This document shows positions 34,711 to 45,880 of a stretch of 64,000 nt of DNA, piece by piece. The stretch is from assembly GCA_015680685.1 (NCBI GenBank), contig MNCI01033545.1, forward strand, positions 91,280-155,279, written 5' to 3'. The first letter of the stretch is position 1; each line of letters begins with the position of its first letter. Source of the DNA: Gnetum montanum. Lineage: Eukaryota > Streptophyta > Gnetopsida > Gnetales > Gnetaceae. The notes under the pieces were generated by a model. That model ran no database searches and was not told where the DNA came from. It saw nothing but the letters and a program-made list of their open reading frames with translations. The translations under genes and the position numbers were made by a program.

Positions 34711-36101
34711 TTTTTCACTTTAAAAATAAGGATAAAACGAAGGAGTTTAAGCATGAAATTGACGTTACTGGAAACCCAAAAATGCCATGAACATGATGAA
34801 ACAGTGGAAGAGGGCTAGATTATGTACAAAAAGGAGTTTTTGGGTGGAGAATGAATTTTGAAGGAGAAGTGCTATTAAGGAGTGCATAGCTGGATGCAAC
34901 CAATGAGGAATGTGGAAGTTTTGAATGCACAAATGCCTAAGGATAAGGGACTTAACTAGCACAACCAAGAGAAATGCAAGTGGGTGCTCCCCATAGCAGG
35001 CTCATGCACTTGTTGCCCTTGCATATCCTCAAACCAAGGAGTCCTTGGGCCTCGTGGTTGATTAATGGTTATAGAAAGTTAGGACCTAATCCCAAAGGAA
35101 TCTACCTAAGAATTACGACATATCAAACTAAGACATTGAACAAAATATGGAAAATCGGCAATGAGGTGAATTATAGAAAGCATTGGTGGATGAGAGAGAG
35201 AGAGAGAGGAATGGAGTTATGTATCATGGTCACATGAAGTCCCTTGTAAATTTTGTGATTAAATGACCCAATAAAATCCATCATTAGTCCAGATCAAAAC
35301 CAACCACTTCTAGTGACTTCGCATCGATACTATAAAACTAGTCTACCCCCTCAAGACACAAGAATGCTCCCACAAATCAATCACTGTTCCTAAAAGAGAA
35401 GAAAAAAGAAACATGAAGTGAGATGGGCCTTAGTTAAAGGGGACCTTCAGGCATGGGTAACATGTCTTTCTAGTCCCATAACCAGTGCTTGTAGCCCATT
35501 ATTGATTCTAAGAGGTGTGCTTTGAATTCCTATTGTTTGTTGGTTTTTTGGTTTTTTTTTAAATATATTTATGGCTTTTTGGATGGGAACCACACCATGC
35601 AAAGACTTTAACTTCCTATTATTGGTCAACAACGGAACAGTGAAAAATCCATGAAAACACTCATGCACTCAAGAGGGTAGGTAAGTAAAGAGAGCATCAA
35701 ATCCCCTTGAAGTCACACCCTTTTCATTCCATTTAATCTTTTCCAAGTTTGGTAACTACCAAGATAACAAGTTAGTTAAAGGTATATTAAGGAAGAGACC
35801 TCATATTCCCAAAACAATGAACACCATAGAGTTTTGTGGATGGGTGGATGACATGGACTCACTGCCTATTCTATGAAAAGAAACCATGTCTTAGTTATCA
35901 ATACCAAAATTCAAAGATAGAATCTAGACACTAGCAATCAAAAACATGAAGTACAAACCACCATCAATAGCAGCTACAGCAACACTGTGTCCTGTTGGCA
36001 ATAAAGGAAAAGAAGACAACATGAGAAAAACATAAGAAAAACACAAACCAAAATAAAGTAAAATATAAGAGAAATTGTAAAACATTCAAAAAAGATAAAA
36101 C
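34711..36101 (-). other. Element A non-coding spacer between integrase and ORF3
   Basis: About 1.4 kb with no frame. Blocks at 34970-35730 are alignable with element B 57240-57960 (for example CAAAGACT-TTAACTTCC against GGAAGTTGAATAAGTC). The spacer is therefore a conserved part of the element, although non-coding. A short GAGA run lies at 35192-35209. Confidence 0.6.
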
Positions 36102-37560
36102 TTAGTAAAGACAGTGAAACAAAAAATGGTGAAAAACAAGAAAAAATGAAAAATTGAAGAGCCACTTTAATTGATCAACATGGATGGCCATCTCCCCATG
36201 ATTGAATTGGAATGAGGAGATCCAAAATATTGAGTGTGCTTGTCCATCTGAGGAGGTGTTGCAGTCACTAGCTCTCTTAGGCTCATGGAAAGGTTTAACT
36301 TGTTGCATGTTGACCAACAGTTTCTTATTTGGGCTTTCAAGTTTGTAGATCAACATGGCCCTAGAAGGAAAGGTTTCATAGATGATGTAAGGCCCTTCCC
36401 ACAATGTTTGGAACTTAGTTCTTTATGGAACATGTGTTGGGTTCCCGTAAAGGACCTTATCTCCTAGTTGAAATTTTACCTTCCTTATTTTGAGGTCATG
36501 GCGTTGCTTGTTGAATGCTTTGCGCACTTTATTCAAGGACAGAGCCACCAATCGATTCTCATCTAGCACGTTAAGGTTGATCAGTTTCTCTTTCTGTGCT
36601 AGACTAATGTAAAGGTCAATGTCACAAGCTGTTGAAAGTGTACAAAGCTCAAACTAAATAGGAAGAGTTGGCAGTTTCCTGTACACCAACTCATAAGGAG
36701 AAGTGCCTATAGGGAGTTTCCAAGTTGAGCGGTTGGCCCAAAGGGCATCGTTAAGTTTAGTGCTCTAGTCTCTTCTATATTTGCTAATTGTTCTTGTTAC
36801 GATCTTAGTGATCTCCCTATTCATAACCTCAGCTTGACCATTAGCTTGGGGGTGGTAAGGTGTTGTTAATTTATGTTCTACCCCCAAGCGTTGCATAAGT
36901 TTTCGAAAGGTGGTGCCTGTAAAATGAGTACCATTATCAAAAATCAATGCACATGGCACCCCAAACCTGTTTACAACATTTTGTTGTGCAAACCGAGCAA
37001 CTGTGGAACATGTACAGTCGGTGACGGCTACTACTTCTGCCCATTTCATACAATAGTCAACAACAACTATGATTTATGCCTCTCCATTTGAGATGGGTGT
37101 GATGGGACCCATGAAGTCAATGCCCTAAATGTCGAAAGGTTCCAGTGGTTGAATCCACTACTAAGGTCCCTCCATACGAGCAGTCATCCCACCATCACAT
37201 TGGCAGTGTTCACAAGAGCGGAAAAATTGGTGAGCGTCTCTAAAGATTGTTGGCCAATAATACCTTGCCATCAAGATCTTAATGGCCATGCATCTCCTAG
37301 CATAGTGGTCCCCACAAGGACCCTCATGAGCATCCTAGAGGATGTGCAGTTGATCAACATCAGGAACACACCAACGAACCAGGCCATCAACACACACCTT
37401 GTAAAGGTGTTTGTTAATCTCTATGAAACATTTCGCCTGATAAAGAAATTGTTGTTTCTTCCTATGGTCCAACTCTTGTGGCATCTCCTGAGTGAAAAGA
37501 TAGGTGAGAATGTCATCGTACCAGTTAGGTTCAGCGGGCACTTGTTCATTTATAACACCA
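36102..37560 (-). pseudogene. Element A integrase
   Basis: In order on the minus strand: a link region containing KGTKNMVTDHLSRLRWDN (37.6 kb), the HHCC zinc region (HEGP..GH...C..C, about 37190-37330), and the catalytic core with ALIFDNGTHFTGTTF (Asp near 36937). The core ends in YHPQANGQAEVMNREI (Glu), then a C-terminal domain with LWEGPYIIYETF and KLLVNMQQVKPFHE to about 36102. It inserts element DNA into the host genome, leaving 5-bp duplications such as the ATAGC seen here. Several stops divide it (for example between the zinc region and the core). Confidence 0.88.
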
Positions 37561-37659
37561 ACAAAGAGGAGTTCATCAAGAAATTGATTAGAAAGTGGGC
37601 TCTCCTCCTCTTTGTTGTCCCATCTCAACCGAGACAAGTGGTCAGTGACCATGTTCTTA

Positions 37660-38861
37660 GTTCCTTTTTGATCTACCATCATAAGATTGAATTCCTACAA
37701 TATCACCAACCACCAGGGCTCACAGTTGGTTTGTTCATAAGGAACCAAGTTGCATTGTGGTTTGTGTGCACAAACACCTTGTACCTGAGCACATAGTGCC
37801 TAAATTTTTCCAAGGCATACACCACCACCATTAATTTTTTCTCTCTTGTGATGTAATTCAACTGTGCACCCACAATGCTTCGACTTGCATAGTGGATATA
37901 ATAAAGATGTTTCTAATCGTCCAACTATGTGAGCACAGCTCCCAAGGCATAATTTGATGCATCTGTCATGATATGGAACAGTCTGGACCAATCAGGTGCT
38001 CGTAGAATTGGAGTTTCTACAAACTTCTACTTGAGTTGCTGGAATGCATTATCGCATTCCTCGATCCAAACAAACGGAGCATCCTTCTTTGTAAGCTCCA
38101 CCAACGGTTTGGTGATCTTAGAGAAATTCTCTATGAAGCGCCAGTAGTAGCCAATGTGACCAAGTAATGACCAAACATCTTTGACAGTTTTCAATTGGCG
38201 AGTAATTCCTTGGATGACCTTTATTTTTTCAGGGTCCACCTCAATTCCTACTTGTGATATTTTGTGCCCCAAGACAATACCCTCCTAGACCATCAGATGG
38301 CTCTTTTGCCAATTGAGCCAAAGGTTGGTCTCTACACACCTTTTTAGCACTTACTCAAGGCAATCCAAGGCTTGCTCAAATGTAGCCCCATAGGTGGAGA
38401 AGTCATCCATGAAGATTTCCACCCTGCTACCAGTCTGCTATTGAAAGATGCTCAGGACAAAGCGTTGGAAGGTTGCAAAGGCATTGCACATACCAAATGG
38501 CATCTTTCTGTATGCAAAAGTTCCCCAAGGGACTTGTGAATATGGTTTTGGACTTATCCTCAGGTGCAATCTAAATTTGGTTATAGCCACTATAACCATC
38601 CAGAAAGTTGTAGTAGCAATGCCCAAAGATGGCGTCCAACACCTGATCCACAAATAGCAATGGAAAATGATCTTTATATGTCACCATGTTCAATAGCTTG
38701 AAGTTAATACAAACCCTCCACTTGCCACCTTCCTTTGGCACTATCACAAGTGGGCTAACCCACTTGCTATCCGCAATGGGATAGATGAACCCCACCTTGA
38801 GGAGTTGTTCAATCTCCTCTTTGACGATCTGCTTGAGTTTGGGGTTCAACCGTTGCTGCAA
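37660..38861 (-). pseudogene. Element A reverse transcriptase and RNase H
   Basis: RT begins near 38861 (LNPKLKQIVKEEIEQLLKVG). It shows SKWVSPLVIVPKEGGKWRVC, FLDGYSGYNQI, WGTFAYRKMPFGMCNA and the catalytic FMDDF at 38399-38413. The connection region follows with GHKISQVGIEVDPEKIKVI and GYYWRFIENFSKI. RNase H follows (FHIMTDASNYALGAVL, then LEKFRHYVLRYKVFVHTNH) to about 37660. FLDGYSGYNQI and the GHKIS..GIEVD block are typical of the Athila/Tat group. Only a few stops interrupt it, making it the best-preserved pol region in the window. Confidence 0.9.
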
Positions 38862-39439
38862 TTGCCTCTTTGGCTTTATGGAGACATCTATATAGATGTG
38901 ATGTTAGCATATCCATGGATCAATTCCAGTTAGTTCATGATATGACCAGGCGAAGGTTGTTGGCCATTTGTTGACCACCTTCAACAACTTCTCTTTCTAT
39001 TCAGGAGCAAGATTGGCATTGATTATAATCGACTTACCATTTGTTTGGAAAGCATATTCAATTCCGACCAGCATAGATTTTAGCTCTAGGGCCTCCTGTT
39101 TAAAGCTCTCAAGGATTTCCAACTCTCCTCAATAAGTGTCATCAAGTTCATCATCGAAGAGTTGGTGACGACCTTGCTCCAGTTCATCCATGTCTTCAAC
39201 ATAAGCACTCATCAAGCTCTCAGTTGGTTCCATGCATATTGTTGAGCTGCTAACAGGATCAAACATCAGCCACTGGATGCCCTCCTATTTTATGGTTGTT
39301 GCGTACATGCACCTTTGGACTTTTGACACATCTGCACACTATCTACATGTTGTGATAGATGCACTTTTCATGAACCATAGATTCTGCACATAGTTGCATC
39401 CTATGCCACTATACACGATGCATGGAATGTGCTTCTTCT

Positions 39440-39800
39440 CTATCTTCCCAAATTCATTTTTCTTGGAAATTTCCAAGGAGAGATTTTGATTCCCAACCGT
39501 GCATCAATGGTGCTCAACCAAGCCCTTCCCATGATGATTGGGAAATCCCCCTTGCAGTTATCAACACAAATCACTAGAAAGTCAACAGGATAGGACCACC
39601 CACAAACAATGGTCACAATGTCCTCCACCAATCCCAAGGGAACAGTGATTGACTAATCTGCCAACTCAAGATGAATGTTGCTCTTCTTGAGTGGAGGCAG
39701 GTTCTAGGCTTTGTACATCTCATGAGAAATCAAATTTACACCAGAACCTAAGTCTAGAAGAGCCTTGCAAGGCTCATTCCCATCAATTTACAGGTAAATA
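39440..39800 (-). pseudogene. Element A aspartic protease
   Basis: Minus strand: PCKALLDLGSGVNLISHEMY, with the active-site D(L/T)G motif (DLG) near 39760, then a hydrophobic flap region and PIIMGRAWLSTIDARLGI, the family's C-terminal motif. It cleaves Gag-Pol. The active-site Asp is kept here but lost in element B. Between it and gag is a low-complexity Pro/Ser linker (39800-40530). Confidence 0.8.
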
Positions 39801-40534
39801 AGGGGACTCCTAGGATTAGATCTTTTCTTGGGAAGGTGGCCAACCTTAATCCAATCAGTTACAGCATAGGTCAACATGACAGTATGCACTTTGGGAGGCA
39901 TTTGGTTTGAAGGGGACTTGAATGATGTAGATGCAGAAGATGAGGGAGAAGCAAGGCTATCAACCATGTATGTCTGTGAGGACTTTGTAGGACTGTTGGT
40001 TCGAAAGAATGGTCTTTTTCGGGATTTACTTTCCAAACCACTCAACTAAGGAGCCAATTGTAAGTTAACAACCCTAGTGGTGTTACATTGTTGCAGCTAG
40101 GCTAGAATTTCAACCTGCATTGATGGAGCAAGAGGTAATTGAGTTGAGGGTAGAGGGGCATGTGGAGAAGGATGAGAAGGGTAATGAGAAAATGGGGATT
40201 CCCCTCTTCAAGATTGGGCTCTGTAATATTCAGGAGGGTAGTAGTGACGCTGAAATGAAGCATGACTGGAAGAGTCACGTGGAGAAATGGGTTGCTAAAC
40301 ATAGTACCCATAGGGATCAAGCTACCAATAAGGGCACTGCTGCCTTGGTGGTTGCATCCACCACGACTGTGGGTGCTACGACTGATGGTATTGCTCATAA
40401 TGTTGTGGTGGAGCTCCACTCAGATAGTAGGCTTGTTGTTGGTGGAACTCCCTAGGGTTACCTTAAGGATAAGGCAACCTTCTGGGTGCTTGCCTTGCCA
40501 ATCTAGGATTTAGAGCGCACACCCCAGACTCCTG

Positions 40535-42442
40535 CAACTGTGACACAATGGGACAACATCCCTTAGGATCTTCATATTGGCAAATGTCACACCCACCATC
40601 GTCTGTTTTGGACTTCACAACCTCCTCTACTACAGCAACCTTGCCCTTACCCCTTTGGTAGGCACATTCAGCTTCCTTCCTTCTCCTACGACCATGGTCA
40701 CTACTTCACTCTTTGGATTCTTCTACTATTTTCAAAGCAGTTTGGAATTCTCATCCAAAGAGTCCCACATTTTGTCTACCTTGACTGAAATTTCTTAAAC
40801 AGATTTCTGAATTGGCAAAGTTTTCCATTGCACCACCTCATCAAGTGATGCCTCCTCCTTGTTGTCACAGAACCAAACTTCCCTTTTTCTAATGGAAGTG
40901 TCCCAGTTGTGCTCCTCCGCACTTTCCCTTGTTCTCAACTCTCCTTCTTCTTTGGCAACCTGCTCAATCAACCTTTGAATCTGATGGGGCCCTTGATTCT
41001 AAAAGCCTCCCTTGAGCATAGACCCCAAGAATTCTCCTCATTTCTATTCAAAGCTCATCTATGATATGGCTGAGCTACTCCCTTTGAAAATAGCCATGGC
41101 CAAGACATCGATGCAAGAGAGAATAGTATTTGTCCATGGCTGTGTCCAAGGGTTCATGTGTTCTTTGTTTCCAACCTTGGATTTGCTTTCTCAAGTTGGA
41201 CACTTGGGAGTACGTTTGATACTTGTCATTGAAGAGCTCAAGCATTGTACTCCATCTGCAGATTGATTTCAACTCTAAGGACCAGTACCAACTATTAGCT
41301 TTTTTGATGGGTGTCCTTGGGAACAGCTTTAACTTTTGCCATTCATTCTCCACGTTTTGTTAGGCACAGGCATCGTGAAAGGCTTGAAAATGCTTCTATG
41401 GATCTAAGTTGTATCCCCCTTCGAACTTGAGGATATTTTTCATATCCAACCATTTGATTTGACTATCTTTCACATGCCTCATTGGGATCCTCACAGCCTC
41501 TGCAATGTTCAGCATATTTCAAGTTGCAAGCAAAGGCTCATCATAGTCATGGCCTCTGTGATGGCCATGATGCCTATGATGCCCTCCACTATCCCTTCTT
41601 TCGTAGTGGCAAGCCTCCCTTGAATGCCCATGCCTCTATTCTCTACTAATCTAGCAAGCCCTATGATCATCTTTGTTCCACTGATCACCTCCATCATGGT
41701 CGCGTCCTTCGCAACTTCAGTCGAAGCCAGAGGAGGAAAAAGATGATGACGAAGGAGAAGAGCAAGGAGGACTAGCACCACCACGGTGCCCATCGCCTCC
41801 TCTTCTTCAGTCACAGCCATGACCATCATGTTTATCATCATCGTGATGTCTGTCCTGGTTCCTGCCTTGACTCCCAACTTTGGATCCCCCATGGTCATGG
41901 GACCCATTCTTCCTTGAGCCAGAATTGTTGGATAGTGAATTGCAAGTTTTGGTTCAGGTTGCCCTCCTCAAAGACAAGGGAAGGAGAGTCAATGAATTGA
42001 GAACCCCCAGAGAAGAAAATTTTCTCCATCTTTCTGGCCTAGCAAGAACAAGAGGTTAGTGAACCATTTCCCCTTTGAAGCCTCGTAACGAGCCTCATTG
42101 CCCATCTTTCTTGCGTTGTGCCTCAATGGGATGATAATCCCTAAAATCGTGGTCCTACACAATGTATTTAGCATGGAGCCCCTGGATACCCAACCTCATG
42201 AGAGTTTGGAGCAACATCGCAAGGACTAATCAATCGGGCGGCAACAAAATGTTGCCCTCCATGTCCCTCCACTGCATTTGTTCATCCTAATGTAGGATGA
42301 AGGTGAAATCTAGCACATACTCATCAAGATGAGTATAGACCACTTTGCATTGCTAGGGCACTGACTACTTTGACCCATCATGCCTTTGATTAGAAGTATG
42401 CTCGAACAACGATGGAGAATCAGCCCTGTGAGAAGAAGACAT
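40535..42442 (-). pseudogene. Element A gag
   Basis: Starts MSSSHRADSPSL at 42442, a start shared by three other copies. About 636 codons to the gag/linker junction with no net frameshift. Markers: DEYVLDFTFILH and MQWRDMEGNI near the N terminus, then a low-complexity basic/His/Asp stretch. The retrotransposon-gag domain lies at about 41075-41400 (WQKLKLFPRTPIKKANSWYW, MLELFNDKY, LLHRCLGHGY). A zinc-knuckle-like CDICQYEDPKGC lies near 40575, with its His replaced by Asp. Gag forms the particle that packages the RNA. At the codon after SQL, where other copies have a stop, this copy has CAG (40532-40534). Confidence 0.82.
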
Positions 42443-42573
42443 TTTAGCTGAAAAGAAACACAATGTGCTTTTCATATTATTATTATTATTCTCGATGATT
42501 GCAAATTTAAGGTTCATTACAACAATTTTGAATGATTTCACTAAGTCCTAGATAGCACACATAGTTAACTAAA

Positions 42574-42593
42574 GTCCCTGTCAACAACGCCAA
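42574..42593 (-). other. Element A primer-binding site (tRNA-Asp type)
   Basis: Minus strand TTGGCGTTGTTGACAGGGAC directly after the 5' LTR end. From the second T it matches the Athila/Tat site TGGCGCCGTTGCCGGGGA at 14 of 18 positions. Confidence 0.75.
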
Positions 42594-43421
42594 TGATGAG
42601 CAGTGAGTATACCCTACGCCCAACCATATGCATCACTAGCATTCACTCAGTGATCTGGTCGAATTCCGTAAACTTTAGCTCTCTAAGTACACTGGGTTCC
42701 AAGAGGTGAATCTAACCATTGCAATCATTGTCTTCTGAATTCCACTTGTGAAATACAAGTGTATAATTTAGTGTAACTAAGGCATCTGATTTTTATCATT
42801 TTATGTTTTATGATTTAAGTCACCTAAGAACAAGAATAAAGTAATAAAATGCTTAATTAATCTAATAACTAGCTAATATTTAACTAATCCTAATGTAAGC
42901 ATCTATTCCCACTTTCCATACACATCCTGAACACATAATAGCGCTACTGGGTTACAAAGCATTAAGCATTACTGGGATCACCAAGCATTAAATGTATGCT
43001 CGCAGTGGTCGAACTTATGTTCGCTATTTAATAGACAATAAGTACTTAATTAGAATTCATTAAAGCAAGGTGCATGAATAATAAACGCATAAGGAAACAT
43101 TAATATATTCCAAGTGTTGCAAAGTTTAATCAAAAAAACTTGTCTTTATTGCTGTTCACATTGAGGTGCTCAGGTACATTAGTGCTCAATCTGTACACTT
43201 CTTTAACTCCTACTACAAGCACTCAAAAAATATTCTAACTTTCGGAAGGAAAAACTGCAAGAGCTTCACTACAACTAATGTAGGCACACATTTATAGGCA
43301 AAAACAAGGTGCCACGTCAACAAGTACTCGTCAACATGGAAAACCCTATGTCAACAGGATCTCGTCAATGAGGTTGCACCAACGACATCCCGTCAACGCA
43401 GCCCATCAACACAATTCATCA
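42594..43421 (-). repeat. Element A 5' LTR
   Basis: 828 bp, with perfect family ends (TGATGAGCAGTG on the left, AATTCATCA on the right of the plus strand). The minus-strand TATA CTATAAATG overlaps 43289-43297. U3 repeats of the GTCAAC type lie at 43317-43410. Compared with the 3' LTR it carries a short internal duplication around an AAGCATTA motif (42957-42990) and many transitions, so the insertion is old. Confidence 0.85.
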
Positions 43422-43964
43422 ATAGCTATATTGAGTCTTGAATTCTATTATTTGGATGGTTCTTTAATGTTAAATAAATATTTAACTTTAAAAGTGTTGA
43501 CTTTTAATTAGTGTTTTTAAAGAATCTAGAATCTCCTTGAATTGCAATTCCAAAATAGATCACAATCCAAAATCACCCAAAATTGTTTGAAATCACGATC
43601 CAAAACTAGATGACAACTCAAATCACAATGGTCCATATCACCTAGATCACAATCCTAATTCGATCTTCATGACTATGGTATAGACTTTCTAGTTATCAAT
43701 CCAGTACATTTTTCATTATAGTCATTTCATCATGAAGACTTTTTCTATCATGATTATTCCATTTTATTTTTATGGCATCATAAAGTATCCTTATATCATA
43801 ATTCAATCCTAACTCTTATATATAAATTAGATGTTTGGAATCACATTACTTAATTCCTTTTAAATCTTGACTTTAATTGCATGCTAAATCATGCATCTAT
43901 TAATCAATATTAAAGTAAACTTAATGCTTGCTTCCATTGGATGGAAAAAGAAGTTTATCTTTTT

Positions 43965-44300
43965 ACAAATGTAGAAATTCTAGTCACCGAGGTGACCTAA
44001 TGTATATGCACAACACCTATAGAGCACAATTTACAAGGTACTGCCTATGGCACCTTATGGGCATGCTAGCCTAGGAATAAGTCTTAGTGGTTGATGGTAT
44101 GGGCCTGCTAGGCTAAGAATAAGTCTTAGTGGTTGATGGAAAGTGACTAATTAAATATAGATGATACATAAACATATTTTTCACAAAACATTAAACGCAA
44201 AAAACATTAAAATATTGCATTTAATAAAAATATTGCATGAAGAAAATTATGCGCATTAAGTGAAACACAAAAGATAATGGGACAACTACAATAAGAAATT
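43965..44300 (-). repeat. Inverted repeat, left arm
   Basis: Reverse complement of 45425-45880 over most of its length. Shared blocks include ATTATCTTTTGTGTTTCACT, ATGCAATATTTTTATTAAAT, and TCAACCACTAAGACTTATTC followed by ATGCCCATAA. The left arm has the last block duplicated (44070 and 44120). The spacer between the arms is about 1.1 kb. Confidence 0.75.
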
Positions 44301-44959
44301 GAAGGAAAGACTTAACATAGTTTTAAATAGTCGCATGAGCAGCAATCAACAATAATAGAAATGGTAGTGAGACATCTACTCCAACTATCCACCACTGCCT
44401 GAAGAGGATTTTCTAACTTCCTCCAGGTACTCTCTATAAGGGTGAATGATTGGGAAAGTTATTCCATCCTTTATTTCAAATCCTTAAGGTTAGCAATGGT
44501 CATCTGCTTTATCAACTAGGGCATCACCTAAACCCTTTTCCCAATCCTTTTCATGCTCAAATTCTAAAGAAAGCCTTTCTAATCTTTTACATAGCTTTAC
44601 CTCAATGGCTTCTCATGGGAGTTACATGGGGATCAGGGGAATGGTAAATGAGAAGAGTGTAAGATGGGAAGGACAAAAGAGATGAGATAAGAAAGAGGGC
44701 AAGAGGTATTTTTCTTCTTGATTGTTGATCATACTCCTTGTGCTCCTATGGACCTTTTATAGGCCTTCCATCCCTTCTTTCTCCTCCTCCTTTTCCACAA
44801 AGAGGGGCATGGTTGACACTTGTCCTTCTAGTGGTGCTAAGTGTCCACCACACAACATCTCTTTTGCTCATTGAGGATTTGTCTAGATAATATGGACATC
44901 CCTATGCCTTGGTAGTTTGACAAAGGTTCCACCTTCATTTCTTTAGAAATCATGACATC
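44301..44959. other. Inverted-repeat spacer, unassigned part
   Basis: No recognised coding sequence; a TTTTATAGGCC motif at 44753 is TATA-like. It may be non-coding parts of the same degraded retroelement as the integrase fragment that follows. Confidence 0.35.
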
Positions 44960-45420
44960 GACTATGCACAACAAAGTCTTAATTAAAAGTATTACAAAGA
45001 ATTACCCACAAGGGAGCAGTCTAACTAAGTTCTCTAACAAGAATCTCTTAATAGGAATCACAAGAATGATTGCAACTAACTCTAGATCTTGGCATAAGAA
45101 AGTAAAGTGGGCAATATGGGAAAATCGTATATGCTATAAAAAAATCTTTTAAAACAAATCCTTATGAATTAGTTTATGACCAAAAGCCTATATTACCTAT
45201 TAACTTGCAAATTCCTACTTACGAATTCTTCTTAAATTATCTACATCTTGATGAGAGTCTTATTGTTAGAACTTGCATCTTTGGGATATTGGGCTCAAAC
45301 ATTTGAAAGCATTATAAAATTTATCAAATCACTATGCGATTGTTAAAAAGTGGTTTCATAAGAAGTCACCTAGAAGACATTTCAAATTGGAGATCTAGTT
45401 CTAAAAAGACATTGGGATTC
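44960..45420 (+). pseudogene. Ty3/gypsy integrase fragment (different lineage)
   Basis: Reads ITKNYPQGSSLTKFSNKNLL (family YYPQGNGLAESxNKxL, here with the catalytic Glu region altered), SWHKKVKWAIWENRICYKK, then, after a stop and shift, NPYELVYDQKPILPINLQIP (family PYELVYGxxxxLPxxLxIP). It resembles the integrase end of a gypsy lineage different from elements A-C (which have ANGQAEVMNREI). It ends at the right arm of the inverted repeat, suggesting that the arm is that element's 3' UTR or LTR. Confidence 0.7.
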
Positions 45421-45424
45421 TTGT

Positions 45425-45880
45425 TGTACTTATTATAGTTGTCCCATTATCTTTTGTGTTTCACTTAATGCAAGTTAATTTTTTCATGCAATATTTTTAT
45501 TAAATGCAATATTTTAAAGTTTTCTATGTTTAATGTTTTGTGAACAATATATATAAAAGGATCATTCCCCAAAAGCTCAATACTCATCCTACCAAGGTGG
45601 GGTCCTAGGAGGGTTAGTAGATGAGTGAAAGGCTAACCTCTTTTGAGTGGCTCAAACCCTAGTCTTACAACTTGAGAAACAAACACCTTACCATCGTTCC
45701 AAGCGGTGGTCTATATATATATATCAACCACTAAGACTTATTCCCAAGCTAGTCATGCCCATAAGCAAGTTGTCTTAAGCAATACCTTGTAAAATGTGCT
45801 TTCTACATGTTGTGTGTAGACATTGGATCACCTCTATTACCATAATTTTTGCATCACTAGATTTGTTATAGGTTTATACC
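45425..45880 (+). repeat. Inverted repeat, right arm (interrupted by SINE-C)
   Basis: Matches the left arm in opposite orientation on both sides of the SINE-C copy at 45556-45711. The insertion point falls at the TATATATA run, and the SINE came after the inversion or duplication. Confidence 0.7.
45556..45711 (-). mobile_element. SINE-C, full-length copy
   Basis: Minus strand from 45711: ACCACCGCTTGGAACGATGG, B-box region AGGGTTTGAGCC, GAGGTTAGCCTTTCACTCAT, ending GGGAATGATCCTTT. The flanking TATATATA runs may be the target duplication. Confidence 0.75.

Larger units (their letters stand above)
30269..43421 (-). mobile_element. Element A: complete OTA (Athila/Tat-like) Ty3/gypsy retrotransposon
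   Basis: 13,153 bp on the minus strand, flanked by the 5-bp target duplication ATAGC (30264-30268 and 43422-43426). Order in element direction: 5' LTR, primer site, gag, protease, RT, RNase H, integrase, non-coding spacer, internal promoter-like module, extra coiled-coil ORF, polypurine tract, 3' LTR. The pol order (integrase after RT) places it in Ty3/gypsy. The tRNA-Asp-type primer site and an extra ORF after pol point to the Athila/Tat group. All frames carry stops, so it is not autonomous now. It sits in intron 1 of the CASP-like gene in sense orientation. Confidence 0.92.

Noticed and set aside
35192-35209. GAGAGAGA run as a possible GAGA element
   Set aside because: Short simple repeat in a non-coding spacer; no supporting context.
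37149-37796. 215-residue open frame on the plus strand
   Set aside because: It is the antisense of the integrase/RNase H region of element A, which reads clearly on the minus strand; no family motif on the plus strand.
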